Source: Caprimulgus europaeus (Eukaryota > Chordata > Aves > Caprimulgiformes > Caprimulgidae). From it: DNA of 64,000 nucleotides. Positions 44,501 through 57,290 of this stretch are shown one piece after another (the stretch's first letter is position 1; each line of letters opens with the position of its first letter). The DNA lies in contig OU015525.1 of assembly GCA_907165065.1 (NCBI GenBank), positions 5,582,537 through 5,646,536 of the forward strand, in the 5' to 3' direction. A program made the position numbers and the translations under genes. Below the pieces are notes generated by a model, which was given only the letters and a program-made list of their open reading frames with translations, was not told the origin of the DNA and did not search any database.

Positions 44501-45694
44501 AAAACAGGAAAGTTGTCTATTTACAGCTCACAGGAGAATTTCTTTCCTACCCAGCAAAAAAGATACTGGTCTTTGTAAGTAGAATAAAACAACCAGTTGC
44601 TTCTTTACGCTCTGGTGTTCTTTAATCAGATTACTATCCTGTTTTTCAGCCAGGGTTTTCTTGGTACTACCAGTACTACTGATACTCTGAAAATAGATTT
44701 TATTTTATTTTTCTTTTTTGCTAGTGTATCTATGAAGTGCCTTGAGCACAAAGTCATTATCTGAGAGCTGCAACTAGAATTGATCTTTTCAGGCTTAGCA
44801 TAATTTCCATGTCTGGGCTGACCTGAGTATTATTGTCCAACAGGTTTCAGAAAATGTCAAGAGCCAGAGGGGAGGTCCCAGTGAAATTGAAGTTCTTCCT
44901 TCCCTTGGAGTAACTGAATTTTAAAGTCCCCAAGCCCTGTAAATAAAGGAGAAAAATTAGTAATGAGAAAAGGAATTAATAGGCTAGTCTTTCACACGAT
45001 TTATATAGCTTTCAAAAACTGTTGCATTATTGTGTTTAAAAGTGCTGGTCTACAGCACTTTCACACTAGGAAGATAAGATTAAAAACTCGAAGGGGCAGC
45101 TCTGGGAATTAGAAGCTAGAAGAGCTGATGGATTTGAAATGAAATAAAAGCTGCTATTGGGGAAAATTTATTTTGAAGCTAAAATAGTGTGGCTGCCAAT
45201 AAAGTATTCAGTGGATTCGGATGTTTACCTTGATATAGATGTCACATTTCAATTTAGCAGACAAGTACTTTTTTTTTTTCAGCTACTGTTGTCATTATGG
45301 AAATCAGCTGAATGAATCTCTGCCATGTAATACATTCCAGAGTAAATTGGAACCAGAGGCGAAGTTGCCGTTATGCAGATGTGATAGCCTGTTGGGATGC
45401 GTGTGCAAAGTCATCTCACTGCAACCCTCTGGAATAGACTGCGCTTGGACAGGAAAAAATACAACCAGAAGTTAGAATGGTCTTTTAATTAGAAGGGAGA
45501 AAAATGAACAGGCACTGATGCATCTGCAGAGCATCTGTCTTTATTAAAGATTTCCTTTTTGGGGGAAGCTATTTATTTTAGACTTGTAGCATTTATAATG
45601 GGACACATCTCTGCAGTGAACCTTATTTTAGGGAAACAAGGGCATAGGTTCTGGTATGAGTGATGTGTTCACTCGTTGTGCCTGTATTTATAAT
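41533..45694. other. Unique AT-rich non-coding sequence with a candidate conserved block
   Basis: No recognised repeat. Splice-acceptor-like sequence followed by an open stretch occurs near 42231-42360 but I do not recognise the product. The segment 43319-43720 keeps several CpGs (43430-43447 gcgcgcttcggagtcgct) in otherwise CpG-poor DNA and is free of simple sequence, so it may be a conserved non-coding element. A 9-bp perfect hairpin lies at 45039-45061. Confidence 0.55.
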
Positions 45695-46098
45695 ATCATA
45701 GAATCACAGAATGGTTTGGGTTGGAAGGGACCTTAAAGATCATTCAGTTCCCACCCCCTGCCGTCAGCAGGGACACCTTCCACTAGACCAGGTTGCTCAA
45801 AGCCTCATCCAACCTGGCCTTGAACAGTTCCAGGGAGAAGCATCCACAACTTCTCTGGGCAACTGGGCCAGTGTCTCACCACCCTCATAGGAAAGAATTT
45901 CTTCCTCACATCTCATCTCAATCTCCTCTCTTCCAGTTTAAAGCTGTTACCCCTTGTTCTATCACTCCCTGCCCTTGTCAAAAGTGCCTCCCCAGCCTTC
46001 CTGTAGGTCCCTTCAGGTACTGGAAGGCCACTAGAAGGTCTCCCTGGACCGTTTTTCTCCAGGCTGAAGAGCCCCAACTCCCCCAGCCTGTCCTCATA
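45695..46098 (-). mobile_element. CR1 LINE, antisense, about 400 bp
   Basis: Starts with atcatagaatcacagaatgg, followed by gttggaagggaccttaaaga, cagggacaccttccactaga, catccacaacttctctgggc and ctttctccaggctgaagagc-type sequence, and is truncated at cagcctgtcctcata. Same subfamily as 10511. The frames at 45793-46185 (plus) and 45913-46203 (minus) are CR1 shadows or remnants. Confidence 0.95.
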
Positions 46099-48099
46099 TA
46101 TTTCTGTATGTCTATAAACTCCTCTCTCCCTCTTTCTCTCAGATGTGTGTATGTTCTCATTTATTCTTGCTGTGAAAATGCCTGAATTTGTAGGCATGTG
46201 CACAGAAGTATTGTCTTATTCATAGCCTTACTGTGCAGTTAATGCATTGGGGATGAGATGAAGTTGATGGCTTCAGCATTAACGTACCCTTGGAGCATTC
46301 CAAGTTCCAGTGGCTTTCCAGTTTTTACCAAAGTCTTCTCTTTAGGTACAGTTCTTGCAAAAAAACCCCAATCTTGGTACTTCTTTTTGGTAATTTCCTG
46401 GATGAAAACTCACGCAAAAGGGTCAATGTTGCTGAAGTACGGATGGAGATGCTAATTACTGTTTTTAATTGAATATGTGGTCTTTTCATTTGAAACTATT
46501 CTTTTTTGCCTGCTAGGTTTTGGTAAGAATTTCCATTTCCTGGTACTGTTGAGTTTTCTGTCTTACTTTTTTCTTCCCTTACAAGAGCTCTAGAAGTTTT
46601 CTAGGCAAACAAATTGATTGTTACACTGCAGTGTAGGAGGATTTTGTGTTGCATTTGTTTGAAAATGTTATTGCTCCTGGAGCTTTGTTGTTAAACTAAC
46701 AAACTTCTGTAGTCCCTGCTCCGCTTTCTGCTCTGCTTGCACCTTCTTTTTTTTCTTTTTTATTCTTCCCCAACTGCATGGAAATAATCTGCAGTAGTGT
46801 TAAAAGGAAGTTAATGAACATAACGTAAGAGTGCTGCAGGAATTAACAGAACTGTGAGTAGGAAATGCATATTCTTAGAAGTTTGGTGCTAGCAGAAGCC
46901 AGGATCACAGGATGAACTATTACTTTTCTTTTTTTATTTTGTTCTCAGGCTATTTGTCTACACTATTGAGTACAAAAGGAAACAGGATGACATTTCTACC
47001 AGTATTTCCAGGGGAAAAAAAGAGAACTTTTATTTTTGCCCATTTAGAAACAAACTGAAGCAAAAGTATCTAAAGCAGATTGGAGCTGAAGTTAACTTGT
47101 TTTTAAATTTATCTTTAACCTGGAGTTAAAAGTTAACCTGTTTTTTCTAGTATGTAACTGCTACGCTGTTTGCTCATGGTTGGCTTGTTAAGACCATATA
47201 GAATATTTAAATGTTAGAAAGAAGTGTCTGTTTTATACAGCTGTATTTTATACAGCTAAAAGTTCCATAGCTGCTGTGGATGACTAAAAATACAAACTCT
47301 ACAAAACCCTGCGTACCTGAACGTGATTTCCACCTACCGACAATGTTCCTCCAGGGAACTCAACTGCATTTTTAATGAGCTGCTGCAATACACATGGAAA
47401 TACAGCACACCACAAAAAGGAAGGTCCCATTGACCGTAGCTAGTGTGATTGCATACAACCCTACACTGGAATATATATTGAAAGCACTAAATAAATTGCA
47501 GCATATGCTGGCAGAGGGAAGCTACCTTCTCTCTCACCTTTCAGACACCTCCCCGGCGCCGGCAGATGCATTAACAAATGGAAACTTCATGTCAGTGCCA
47601 AAAATTAAGAACAGAATACAGCTTGCTGATACTTCTTAACAACATTCATCAGTGCTACCTGCAGAATCATGAAAAGAGACTTTAAAATGTGGATCCTCTA
47701 CTATGCGTTTCTACCACTGAACATAATGCCTTGTGGAAGCTGGGGGAAGAGGGAAGATGAGAGTCGCACAGCAGGACCTCATCACAAACTGTTGGTCAGG
47801 CAGGAGCACTCACCCATTAGTGGGAGAGTAATTTGTCACAAATCATTTCTTTCCTCTTAATGTCGAAGAGGGTTCCACAAAATACCCCCAGAACACGAAC
47901 CTGAGTGCTAAAATTCCTGGCAACTGATGAAAATAAAGGTTTCTCTGAGATCGCAGTTTTATGGCTCAGTCCAGTCAGTATAAAGCTTCCTAATCTACTT
48001 AACCCTCTCTCCTTTGTAGGGGCTGACTTAAACTCTCACCACTAGTCCTGTTGCTACACCCCACACTTTGCTGGGGCTAGCTATCCTCTTCTAGGCTAG
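46099..48099. other. Unique non-coding sequence with a candidate conserved block
   Basis: No gene is recognised. T/C-rich runs occur at about 46745-46770. The part at 47290-47690 is simple-repeat-free and keeps a CpG-bearing ccccggcgccggc block (47552-47564), which stands out from its AT-rich surroundings. Its 81-codon frame (47394-47639) matches nothing I know. Confidence 0.55.
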
Positions 48100-48451
48100 C
48101 ACAGGAAAGACATGGACCTGTTGGTCCAGAGGAGGCCACAAAAATGATCAGAGATGGAGCACCTCTCCTATGAAGAAAGGCTGAGAGAGTTGGGGTTGTT
48201 CAGCCTGGGAGAAGACAAGGCTCCAGGGTGACCTTATTGTGGCCTTTCAGTACTTAAAGGGGGCCTATAAGAAAGATGGAAGGTGGAAGAAGCCCTATCC
48301 CTGGAAACATTCAAGGTCAGGCTGGACGGGGCTCTGAGCAACCTGATGTAGTTGAAGATGTCCCTGCTCACTGCAGGGGATTAGACTAGATGAGCTTTAA
48401 AGGTCCCTTCCAACCCAAACCGTTCGATGATTCTATTCTATTCTGTGGTTG
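48100..48451 (+). mobile_element. CR1 LINE, sense, with internal deletion
   Basis: From gctagcacaggaaagacatg through gttggtccagaggaggccac, cctatgaagaaaggctgaga and ggccttattgtggcctttca-type ORF2 C-terminal sequence to aagaaagatggaaggtggaa (48271-48290). There it jumps directly to ccctatccctggaaacattc, leaving out about 200 bp of the usual order, then reaches the tail cgttcgatgattctattcta. The jump is a deletion inside the element. Confidence 0.93.
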
Positions 48452-49569
48452 TATGAAGGAGGGAAGTTTGTGCTGTAGAAAGATACTAACTGGTCTTATA
48501 AAAAATTTGTGTCACAGTACAAATGGCATTCTAGTTTCAGACCTGGTGGAAAATTAAACATGTGAAACTCTGCTGCTAACAACAATGCAGGACTTCTGCA
48601 GATTTTGGAGCAAGTCTTTGGTGTGTTGTCTTGGTTTCTAGCCCATTTTCTTGGGGAAAAAAAAAAAGAAAAATAAAAGTTATCTGTTCTTTTTAGCCAG
48701 TTTACTTGGCTAGTCAGGAAGACCGTTACTCAAAACCAGTTTCAGTATGTTCCCCTTTCCTCAGCTGCTGCTTAAGGAGGCTGGAAGGGAACTGCGGGAA
48801 GTCCTGCGGGGTTTCAGGGAGGAGAAACTCTTACTGGGACAGAGGACAATCTGAAAGGGCATGTGGGAGAGGGAGAACAGAGGGTTTTGTTATGTGAGGG
48901 TGAGATAAAACTTGAATCTTAAAGAAAACAGCATGAAAATTTGTATTCCCAACCTATAGATATCTTTGGTATAGGTTTCTGCACCTGAGGTTGTGCAGGC
49001 TCTGGCTTTGGTCACTGGGCATCTGTTTACTGGGGTTGAGGCTGCTGCGTTCTGCATGAGCATCTGCTTTAGTGGGAACCATATCCTAACTCTCTACTCA
49101 CAAGAAAGGGTGACTTTTAACTTAAAACAACCTCAAAATATGACCATGATGCTGTAGCTTGCTTGAAGTGATAGACCTGATCTAGGCAATCAAATGAACA
49201 GATGTAGCTTCCCCTTAAGCCTATGGAAAGCATAAACTCAAGGGCTGCTTCTTTCATTCCAAGATTTTTTTGGCATTTTGTTCATTTGTTTTTACTTTGG
49301 GAAAGTAAGAGGGACCAACCTGTTTACCTAAGGTGCCAAGTAAGGTCCAGAAGAAGTTTGATATCATTCCAGAACTTCTGCCCATATGGAAAAGTTTCTT
49401 TCTTCTCTCTGTCTGGGTTTATTATCTTTGCTAATAGGAAAATAACATAGAACTAGTGTAAGAGTTATATGTCTGTCTTTGCTAAGCTTTGGTGTCATTC
49501 TCATAAGCTGTGATGTTGATCCTGTATCTTTGGTAGTTAAGGAGAAGCACCATGGGTGCACATTAGCAG
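48452..49569. other. Unique non-coding sequence
   Basis: No gene or repeat recognised. An A-rich run is at about 48656-48675. A slightly GC-richer patch with an open frame lies at 48706-48897, without a known domain. Confidence 0.65.
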
Positions 49570-49618
49570 TCATAGAATCATAGAACCATTTAGGTTGGAA
49601 AAGACCCTAAAGATCAAG
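49570..49618 (-). mobile_element. Minimal CR1 3' end, antisense, 49 bp
   Basis: tcatagaatcatagaaccat then ttaggttggaaaagacccta and aagatcaag are the last 49 bases of a CR1 read in antisense. This is the shortest recognisable CR1 insertion in the window. Confidence 0.85.
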
Positions 49619-50932
49619 TGTAAAATTGCCATATTGCTCATGTGTACTTCTATACAAGCTGGTGGTTTTGAAAACGCAGTGTTTGCATGAATAGTTAAAT
49701 CAATTTAAAATATAGGAGTTTGGGGCAAGTTTTCAATCATTTTTGTGCATCACCTAGTCTTGAATAAAGCAATTTCTAGATGGCAACATCCCCTGGAGCC
49801 TCCATTTCTACAGACTGTTTAATGTTTTTTGACAGTCATGTATATTTTATTGCTGGTTTGGTGTTTGTTTGTTGGTTTGTGTTTTGTTTTGCTTTTTTAA
49901 AGTTTGAGTATTGATCTTATTGTGTTACTTGGCTTTTGACTGAACGATTTTCAAGTTTGGAAGGCAGCCCCAAACCAACTTTAAAATTCAGAAAGATGAC
50001 AATAGTGTTTTAATCACAAGGACTCCACTGGTGGCATTGGGTTTCTTAGGTTTATCAATAGATTCATGTAAATCAATGTTACCGATATTACAACTTTAAA
50101 TTATGATGGGTAAAAATATTTTGTACAGTGAAGTTGCCCAAAACCCAAGAAAAACTGCAACCTCCATGCAGTTATTTTCCTGAGTTCATGTAGAAATTAT
50201 GACTGATAGAGTGCCAAACAATATTTTGGGACTTACTGGATGCTCAAGACTTCAGAATATCAGGCAATTTATCTGGATACTTAGAGATAACACCAAAGCC
50301 TTTTTATTTTTCCTTTGAATTTTATTTTAAAAACTTCGGATTTTCTTCCACATTGAGTCAGGAACCCAAAACAAGTCAGCTAGAAGCTCCCTAAATGTCC
50401 AGAGGAGTGGGTCTTTCTCTTCAAAATTCATCCAGGAATGTCTTCCTCTCTTCCACAATCACCATTTTATACCAACGACTGAAAGAAGTGAGTGGGCTTT
50501 GCTTTAACTCCCTATGGTCACAGGGAAACTCCCAAGAGAAAATGATGGTTTCCTTTCTGTGTATACATGTAGCTGTCCTCCACATGTTGCACCCAAGCCT
50601 TGAAATTCTGCATGTCACCATGGCTTATGGCCTGGATCTTCTTATAGAGGCAGAACTTTGTAATGATGAAGGGAAAGGCAGAATTTGTTTTATAGTTTAT
50701 GCAGTCAGTTTGGAGTGTTTAAAGTGCTTCAGAACCTATTCCAGTAAAAGACCTTAAAAAGTGCAAGAATTTTGGCATTGATTACTTTGTCAATAGCCTG
50801 AGAAGATGGTAAAGAAGAGTACTTATCTGATGGCATTTACACCTGCAGGGCCAAGAGGACAAATTGAATATTTTCTGTTGGAAAAAAGTAAAAAGGTTGT
50901 TTTTTTGATTGGTTTGTTTTGGGTTTTTTTTA

Positions 50933-50951
50933 AAGCACTTCTGAAGTGCTT
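50933..50951. repeat. Near-perfect 19-bp palindrome
   Basis: AAGCACTTC (50933-50941), one central T, then GAAGTGCTT (50943-50951), the exact reverse complement. There is no loop to speak of, so it is more a dyad-symmetric site than a stem-loop. Confidence 0.85.
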
Positions 50952-51788
50952 GTTGTGCTTCTTTGAATCTGCAAGAGAGGCATGGAACAAGACCTGGAAG
51001 TCAGCAAAGTGTGATTTTAGTTAGAATTAGTAGACATACGTAGAATGAAACAAGAATGGTACGCGTAGGTACAGCGTTATGTTCTTGCCAAGCCTGGCTG
51101 CTCATCTGAGTGATTTATTTGCACTGTGGAGAAGCTAACCTCAGGAAATCTACCTCTGTGATAACTTCTAATGGGATCAAGGTGGCTATGCAATACAGAA
51201 GACAAAAAACCTAGACCTATTGTCATAGTTAAAAATAGGGATTAATGGTCCAGTACGTTTCATGCCACTGTGGCATGCATAGCTCTGAAGTCCTGTGATT
51301 AGATAAGGGGAGTATTTATTATCTAAACACAAGTGAAGTGTTTCATCTTGGCACGTTACTCTCAAAGCAGTGGTGTCATCTGTAAAATGCTACATGCATC
51401 CCAGCATCTCCCAAATGAGAACCAGTGCTTTAGAAAGTATATAATTAATGACTTGGAGGCTTCTTCAGTGAAGGGATCACGAAAGAACTGATAAGAGAAG
51501 GAGAAAGTCCATCTCATGGGAAATCTCACTTTGCTGTAGTTGGGAAAGAAGGGTCGACCATGGTTTAAATATTTAATAATTCCCAGAATGTGGTGGAAAA
51601 CGATGTCATTTTGATGCTGTGTGATACACACAGACAATGCATACACACAAGGTAAATAGTACCTGCAGTGCTTGCACTCTTATCTTGCAGCACTGGTATA
51701 TTCTTGAGGTTCAGTTTTAGAGTGTAACAACAGAAAACATATTTGGATTCACAGTAAGTCAAGCCACACTTTATTAAAAAATGTTTTT

Positions 51789-51826
51789 CTGGGTAGCAAA
51801 TCTAGGCATCCTGGGTAGCAAATCTA
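51789..51826. repeat. Two-copy tandem duplication, 22-bp period
   Basis: ctgggtagcaaatcta is found at 51789-51804 and again, identical, at 51811-51826. A recent-looking local duplication in unique sequence. Confidence 0.88.
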
Positions 51827-53319
51827 AGTGTTTGTGCTACAGGAAAAAAATTGTATGCCTTAGGCTGTCAAGCAAACTCTGCCCTTCAACCCTTCCTGCT
51901 ATGAATATATTCTGTATCTGAAGCCACAGGCATCAGTCTGACTCCCCAGCAATTATACTCGTGTCCTGAAATTTTGTAGTCCTTGTTGTCTGAAGGAACT
52001 GGCAGTCAAGACCAGAAGATGATTCCTGTGGCTAGATTGTTTAGTTTTGAGTCTTACATGTTTTGTGCTGTTTGGTAGCAGAAATAATTAGTATAGATGA
52101 CAAGTGCTGCTATCACTGCTTGTTTTTCTGGCAGTATACCTGGTAGAGAGTATTTCCTCTCTCTAAATAGACTGTCCTCTCATTCCCTTCTATTAGAGAT
52201 TTCTACTCTTCACCCTGATGCCAACCCTTGTTTGCTCTATGGAACTTCTTCCAATCGAAATGTAGATGTTTCACCCCTGAAGTCTTAATTTCTTTGCTTC
52301 ATTTGTGAGGAGATTGCCAAGATGATGAGAGGTGGTGAATTCAGATGGGAGATGTTCATCTGAACCTCAGGTGTGCTGGTACATGGACGCTCATAGCAGT
52401 GCTCAGTCTTCTCCCTCTGTGGATGAGAGCCTGGACTATATCTAGCTCCACGCTCTGGCTTTTTTCTGTTTGTATGAAGCTGTTCTGGTAGTTTGGGTTT
52501 TACTACTCTGACTTACAAGAAGAGTGGAGTTCAAAGTCCCTTTGGGTGTATCAGTGGTGTTTCAAATAGGCAGAAAATAAGCAGACATGGGAGCTTTGGA
52601 GACTGCACTAGCACTGCTGCCCAGCAGACACTGCAAAACAAGGGCTGCTGAGAAGAAATTGAGGTTTTGTTCCAGTACAGCAGCAGGGAACACAGCAGAA
52701 TGGAAGCAAATAACCTGGCCCTTAGCGATGATTTCCCAGGCATGTGAAAAGTTTCCAAATTAATGAACTTTGAGCAAACTATGGTAGAGTTGGACACTTC
52801 ACCGAATCTTCATAAAAATAAAATGCAGGCTTAGCATTCACAAAGACAAACCATCAGCTTGGAAAGTCAACACGGGGATATTGCACTGCAGAATTGTTGC
52901 TGTCCCATGAAATTACGAAGTTCCTTGAATTATCTGAAGCACCGTGATATGCTTAAAACCCCTCTAACTAAAAAATGATGTCCCAGATTGACACAGGAAA
53001 AACTGTTTATAGTAACTTTCACTACCTGTTCTAGTAAGAATAGCAAAATGTAAGCAAAGCTTTTGGGAAAAAGAGATGCAATTAGTGAATTCATTCTAGA
53101 AAACCTATTATGGACCAGCACCTTCTTGATGATGAGACAGATTTGCTCAGAGAGGTGGGTGAGTAGCTTGGCTTGTCCTTTGGGCAGAGACAGTCTCCAA
53201 AAATGAGCTTGCATGCATGATGTGCCCCTTGCTGTGTTGGAAAATGCTTGATTTGGATGTGGTAGGCTTAAAATATGTAATTCTATGAAAATAGGCTCTC
53301 CCCCCCAGTGCCCTCCACC

Positions 53320-53335
53320 TTTTTTTTTTTTTTTT
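53320..53335. repeat. Poly-T run
   Basis: Sixteen T residues preceded by a C-rich block (ccccccagtgccctccacc). Read on the minus strand this is an A run, but there is no retrocopy sequence beside it that I recognise. Confidence 0.85.
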
Positions 53336-56300
53336 GGTAAATGAAACTAAAGCTTTAATTAGCTTTAGAAGAAAATGAAGGCCGCAGCATATGTATTCTG
53401 AAAACACACAAGGGAAATAAAATGCCTGTTGTGAAGAGAAATGAGAGAACCATTTTCCCTTAGTTAATACAGTAAAAATTCAAAAAGGTCTATACATGGA
53501 TGTTTTTTTTAATCTAACCTTGATAACGTTAGACCTGAAGAATTGGATGAACTGTGCATCAAGCTAATGGTAACAATAATTCCCAAATCAATACAGAAAA
53601 TACTTTTCTTATTTAGTAGAAATGTATTTATTAGGATAATAATAAAACAAAATTAACCATTTCCTCCCCAAATATATTTTGAAAGGACCAGGTATTTTCT
53701 GACTAAGATGATTTATGGGAGAAAGGATTTCATTTAATGTCAAGTCTTTAGGCAGTTATCTCAGCTCAGAGCAGAATCCATTTTTTGCACATCTGTAGTA
53801 TGAATTCAGTTGCTGTTCACTCCATTTCTTTGTATTTTTAGACTGATTTCCTGTGGAATGAAGCTTTCTGTGCTTGCATTTATCTCTGTCACCCTCTACT
53901 ACATTTTTAACCCAAACCAAGTTTAAAAGAGTGGAGTAGTACTCAAATGTGGTTTAAAGATCTACCAGTTTCACAGAACACTGAAGAAAGAGACCCCAAA
54001 TGTTAGGAAACTTGGGAAAAAGCTGGAGAATTTGCCTGGTTTGTGTGGTGTTTGGCAGCAGCTGATTTCTAGGTTTAAATTAATCCCAGCGCTTGATCGC
54101 TTCTCCTTAGTGAAGGTGACCTTAGGATGGAGAGGAGCACAGAAGAGCACACGTGTCCCCGGGGATCCAGGCTGCAGCAGTTCTGCTGTTTGCTCTGGCA
54201 TTTTTTTGGCATTGCTTTGGCAAGTTGTTTTGTGTCTCAAATCAAGCTCTGAACAAACTGGTGTGGAGCTAGTGGCCATCTGATGTGGGTACCTCAAGTG
54301 CATCAAGGACTACTTCATCCCACCCTCAAGCGGAGAGAGCAAGCCTGTGGCTGTACTGTATTTTCTACTCAAACTCTAATTTTAAAAACCAGTTCACTGT
54401 GCTGTTTTTCCTAGGTAATATTTTTGCTTCTATTGTTCAACATAATGACTAATTATTGTTGGGTGTAAGTACTGGACAAAATTATTCCGTTAAGCTTGAT
54501 CAGTAGTGTCAGATGGTGAAGTATCTCTCTGAAATGTGTCTTTAAGTACCCTACTTAAAAACTGAGTAAAAACCATATTCTACGGCCTACTTAAAAATGG
54601 GATAAAAACCCACAAAAATGTAGTTTCAATGATGTGTAGCTGCATGCCAAGAAATATCTTACTTGATGCTGTCCTTCACTGCAGGCTAAATTAGTTGTCT
54701 TTGGTTCCTGATGTTCCTTTGTGCTAGGAAAGGAATTGGACACGTGAGTTCGGTGGGAAAAGAGGTCGTCATCCTGTAGAAACCAGTACAAGATGATTGG
54801 CTGTGCTTCAAAGAGTCACCAGAAAGATAGTTTATTAGCAGGAAGGTGAGATGAACAAATGGTTTGTTGTGATGGACATCAAGTATAGAATAACAAAAGG
54901 TATCTTCAGTTGTCAGACAAACCAGTACCTTTTATTTTTTACCAAATGTTGTCCTTAAAAAAACCCAAAAAACCCCTCATCATTTGTTTTGAATTTCAGT
55001 AAGTGAATCCAGGCTTCTGCTGAGATGGCAGTAAGCTGAACTGGGCTGGTGATGTACGTTAATTTCTTGGCTGGTGTAATGAGGCATACAGTTGTCATGC
55101 AGGGTCACTCTGGGCATAGGAAATGGTGCCAGTCGGAAGTGATAACTTGCGTTCTGTCCTGCCCAGGTGGAATCGGAAAGATTTGGCTGCACCAGCCCAG
55201 GCTGTAGCCAAGAGCTCATCATGCATGCAGAAACTTGAAAGATCAGATGGCACCTTCTGTGAATGGCAGGGGAGCAGAGATTAGTCAGGAACAGATACAG
55301 TTCGTATGTCAGGATATTTTATGTTTCCATTCTTTGTTCTTGACTTCGTAATTCAAATCCGTTGATATCTATCGTGCCATCTTCTGCTTATTTCTTTAAT
55401 TATTTGACTACATTTTCAACTTTATTGGTATTGCAGTCCTGTCACTGCTGTGCTCTTGACACAAGCTGAGGATGCATCATTTAGCATGGTCCTGTGTTTT
55501 GTTTTGTTCAGTGAAATGACGACAGTAGGATGATGTATGTTGTGCTAAATATATCCTCAGGGTTTAAAAATGGCATTTGGTTGGACATATGGGGCAGTGC
55601 TGTATGACATCAAAAGTCATGCTTAAAAAGATTGTGTTTCTTCATAGAAATCCTACATTTTTGACAGCTCTCAAGGTCTGTTATAGACCCAGTTATTCTT
55701 GCTACTGGTGTGATCTTCGCAATGTGTTTCTTTGGGGTTTGACCTGCACTGTCGTATGTGGGAAAAAGATGTTCCAACCTGTATGCCTAATGCTGGAAGG
55801 AGATTAATACAATCAACAAGAGATCTTTATAAACTAGAACTAGTTTCAACAGCAAATCAGAGTTTTTTCTTAATACCTGCTTAAGAACTTGGTCAGCTGT
55901 TAATTGAAGGACCATAAATTCAGGCTCTGATTTTTATTTTTCTTGCCTGATTGTCCATATGACTTTGAGCTGTCATTGAAGGGCTTCTTTGCTGGAATCA
56001 GTGATTTAGTTAGATGCAGTGCAATATGCTTTAGATTAGTAGCATTTTTCTATAACTTAGTTTAACATAAAAAATTAAAGAATTGTTCTTGTCACTTTTT
56101 ATAGTGGAATAAAAAGTATAACTCTTATTTCAAATGCATCCTGCATTATTAATGGCTAATCTCTTATAGCTTTTTTGAATATAAAAAAAAAAATGGTAAG
56201 AAAAAACCCTGTAAAGCCATCTGCCTGTAGCATCCAAACTTACACTTTTCAGAAGATGCTTCATGCTTCTTCTCATGAGCTGCACACAACTGGTACCTTG

Positions 56301-57290
56301 CCCCCTGTTCAGCTGTTTCAACTGCTGTTGAATCAAATTCTTGTTTTTCTGATATCATTTTAATATGTGATTGTGAGTGATTTGCTAATTAACTGGTGCA
56401 GCAGAACATGAAATGTGCTGTGGAGATGCAGGGTCATTCCTTGCACCCTTGGGTACTACTCAGCCGCACTGGGATATGACAGATTGTCAGCATGTGCAAA
56501 GATATTTGGAAATACTGTGTTGGCTTTTATTTGAGCTACTGGACAATGATGAAAATGAATGGGAAAGACAAGATTTTTATTTTTCTTGGGCAACCCAGAA
56601 TCCTTCATCCCTTGTTGGCTAAGGAGCAGGCATATTAGCCCTGTGAAAATAACATGGCATACTTGAATTGCAAGGGCGTTGAGCTGAAGACAAGCACTCA
56701 CATGGTCCTAGCTGGAGAGGGCAAAGACATGATGAAAATAAGGAAAGGAAATTAAAAATGATGGTGTCTCATTCTCAAAAAGTCTTGCTTTCCCAGCCTG
56801 GTTTATCTTGCAATAGCAGAAATCAGTTACTACAGAGCTTTAGAGAAGGTACTCTCCTTGGCTGGTTGGTTGGTTTAGTGTAGCTACGATGGGTTCACCT
56901 GAAGAAGAAACAATTAGGAATGAGAAGGAAGTATAAATAAGCTGTTCTGGGATTGGCAGCTCTCATCATTGTGGCTGAAGCTACATCTCAGAGCTCCAAA
57001 GTTCAGAAAAGTAAAGGTGTCTGGTGACTACTGGGTGAGTGACATCTAGTGTGGCTAATACTGGTTTATGTTCACTGAAAGACATGGCCTTGAAAAAGAT
57101 GCCAGTGTCCAGCTGATGGCCCCCATTAACAGTTTCTCTTCTGTTTCTCTCTCCTTCTCCTCTGTGTAAGGATTCTGTCCATCTTAAATTTCTTTCTCCT
57201 GAAGCAAAATAAGGGGGTTTGCTATCCTATATGATAGAAGTTTAATTCCTGTGCACACAACAGGTTGAAATCTTATTTGCTTTGGCTTAT

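Larger units (their letters stand above)
49619..57290. other. Unique AT-rich non-coding sequence, 7.7 kb
   Basis: The longest stretch without a recognised transposon. Small structures only: GTTT-rich sequence (about 49856-49900), a 19-bp palindrome (50933-50951), a 22-bp duplication (51789-51826) and poly-T (53320-53335). Frames up to 120 codons (50395-50757) have no domain I recognise. No splice-supported exon chain is visible. Confidence 0.6.

Noticed and set aside
50395..50757. 120-codon frame in unique sequence
   Set aside because: No recognised domain, no biased codon use that I can see, no splice or promoter context. Expected by chance in 64 kb of AT-rich DNA on six frames.
53320..53335. 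Poly-T as a sign of a processed pseudogene on the minus strand
   Set aside because: No coding-like sequence or target duplication beside the run.
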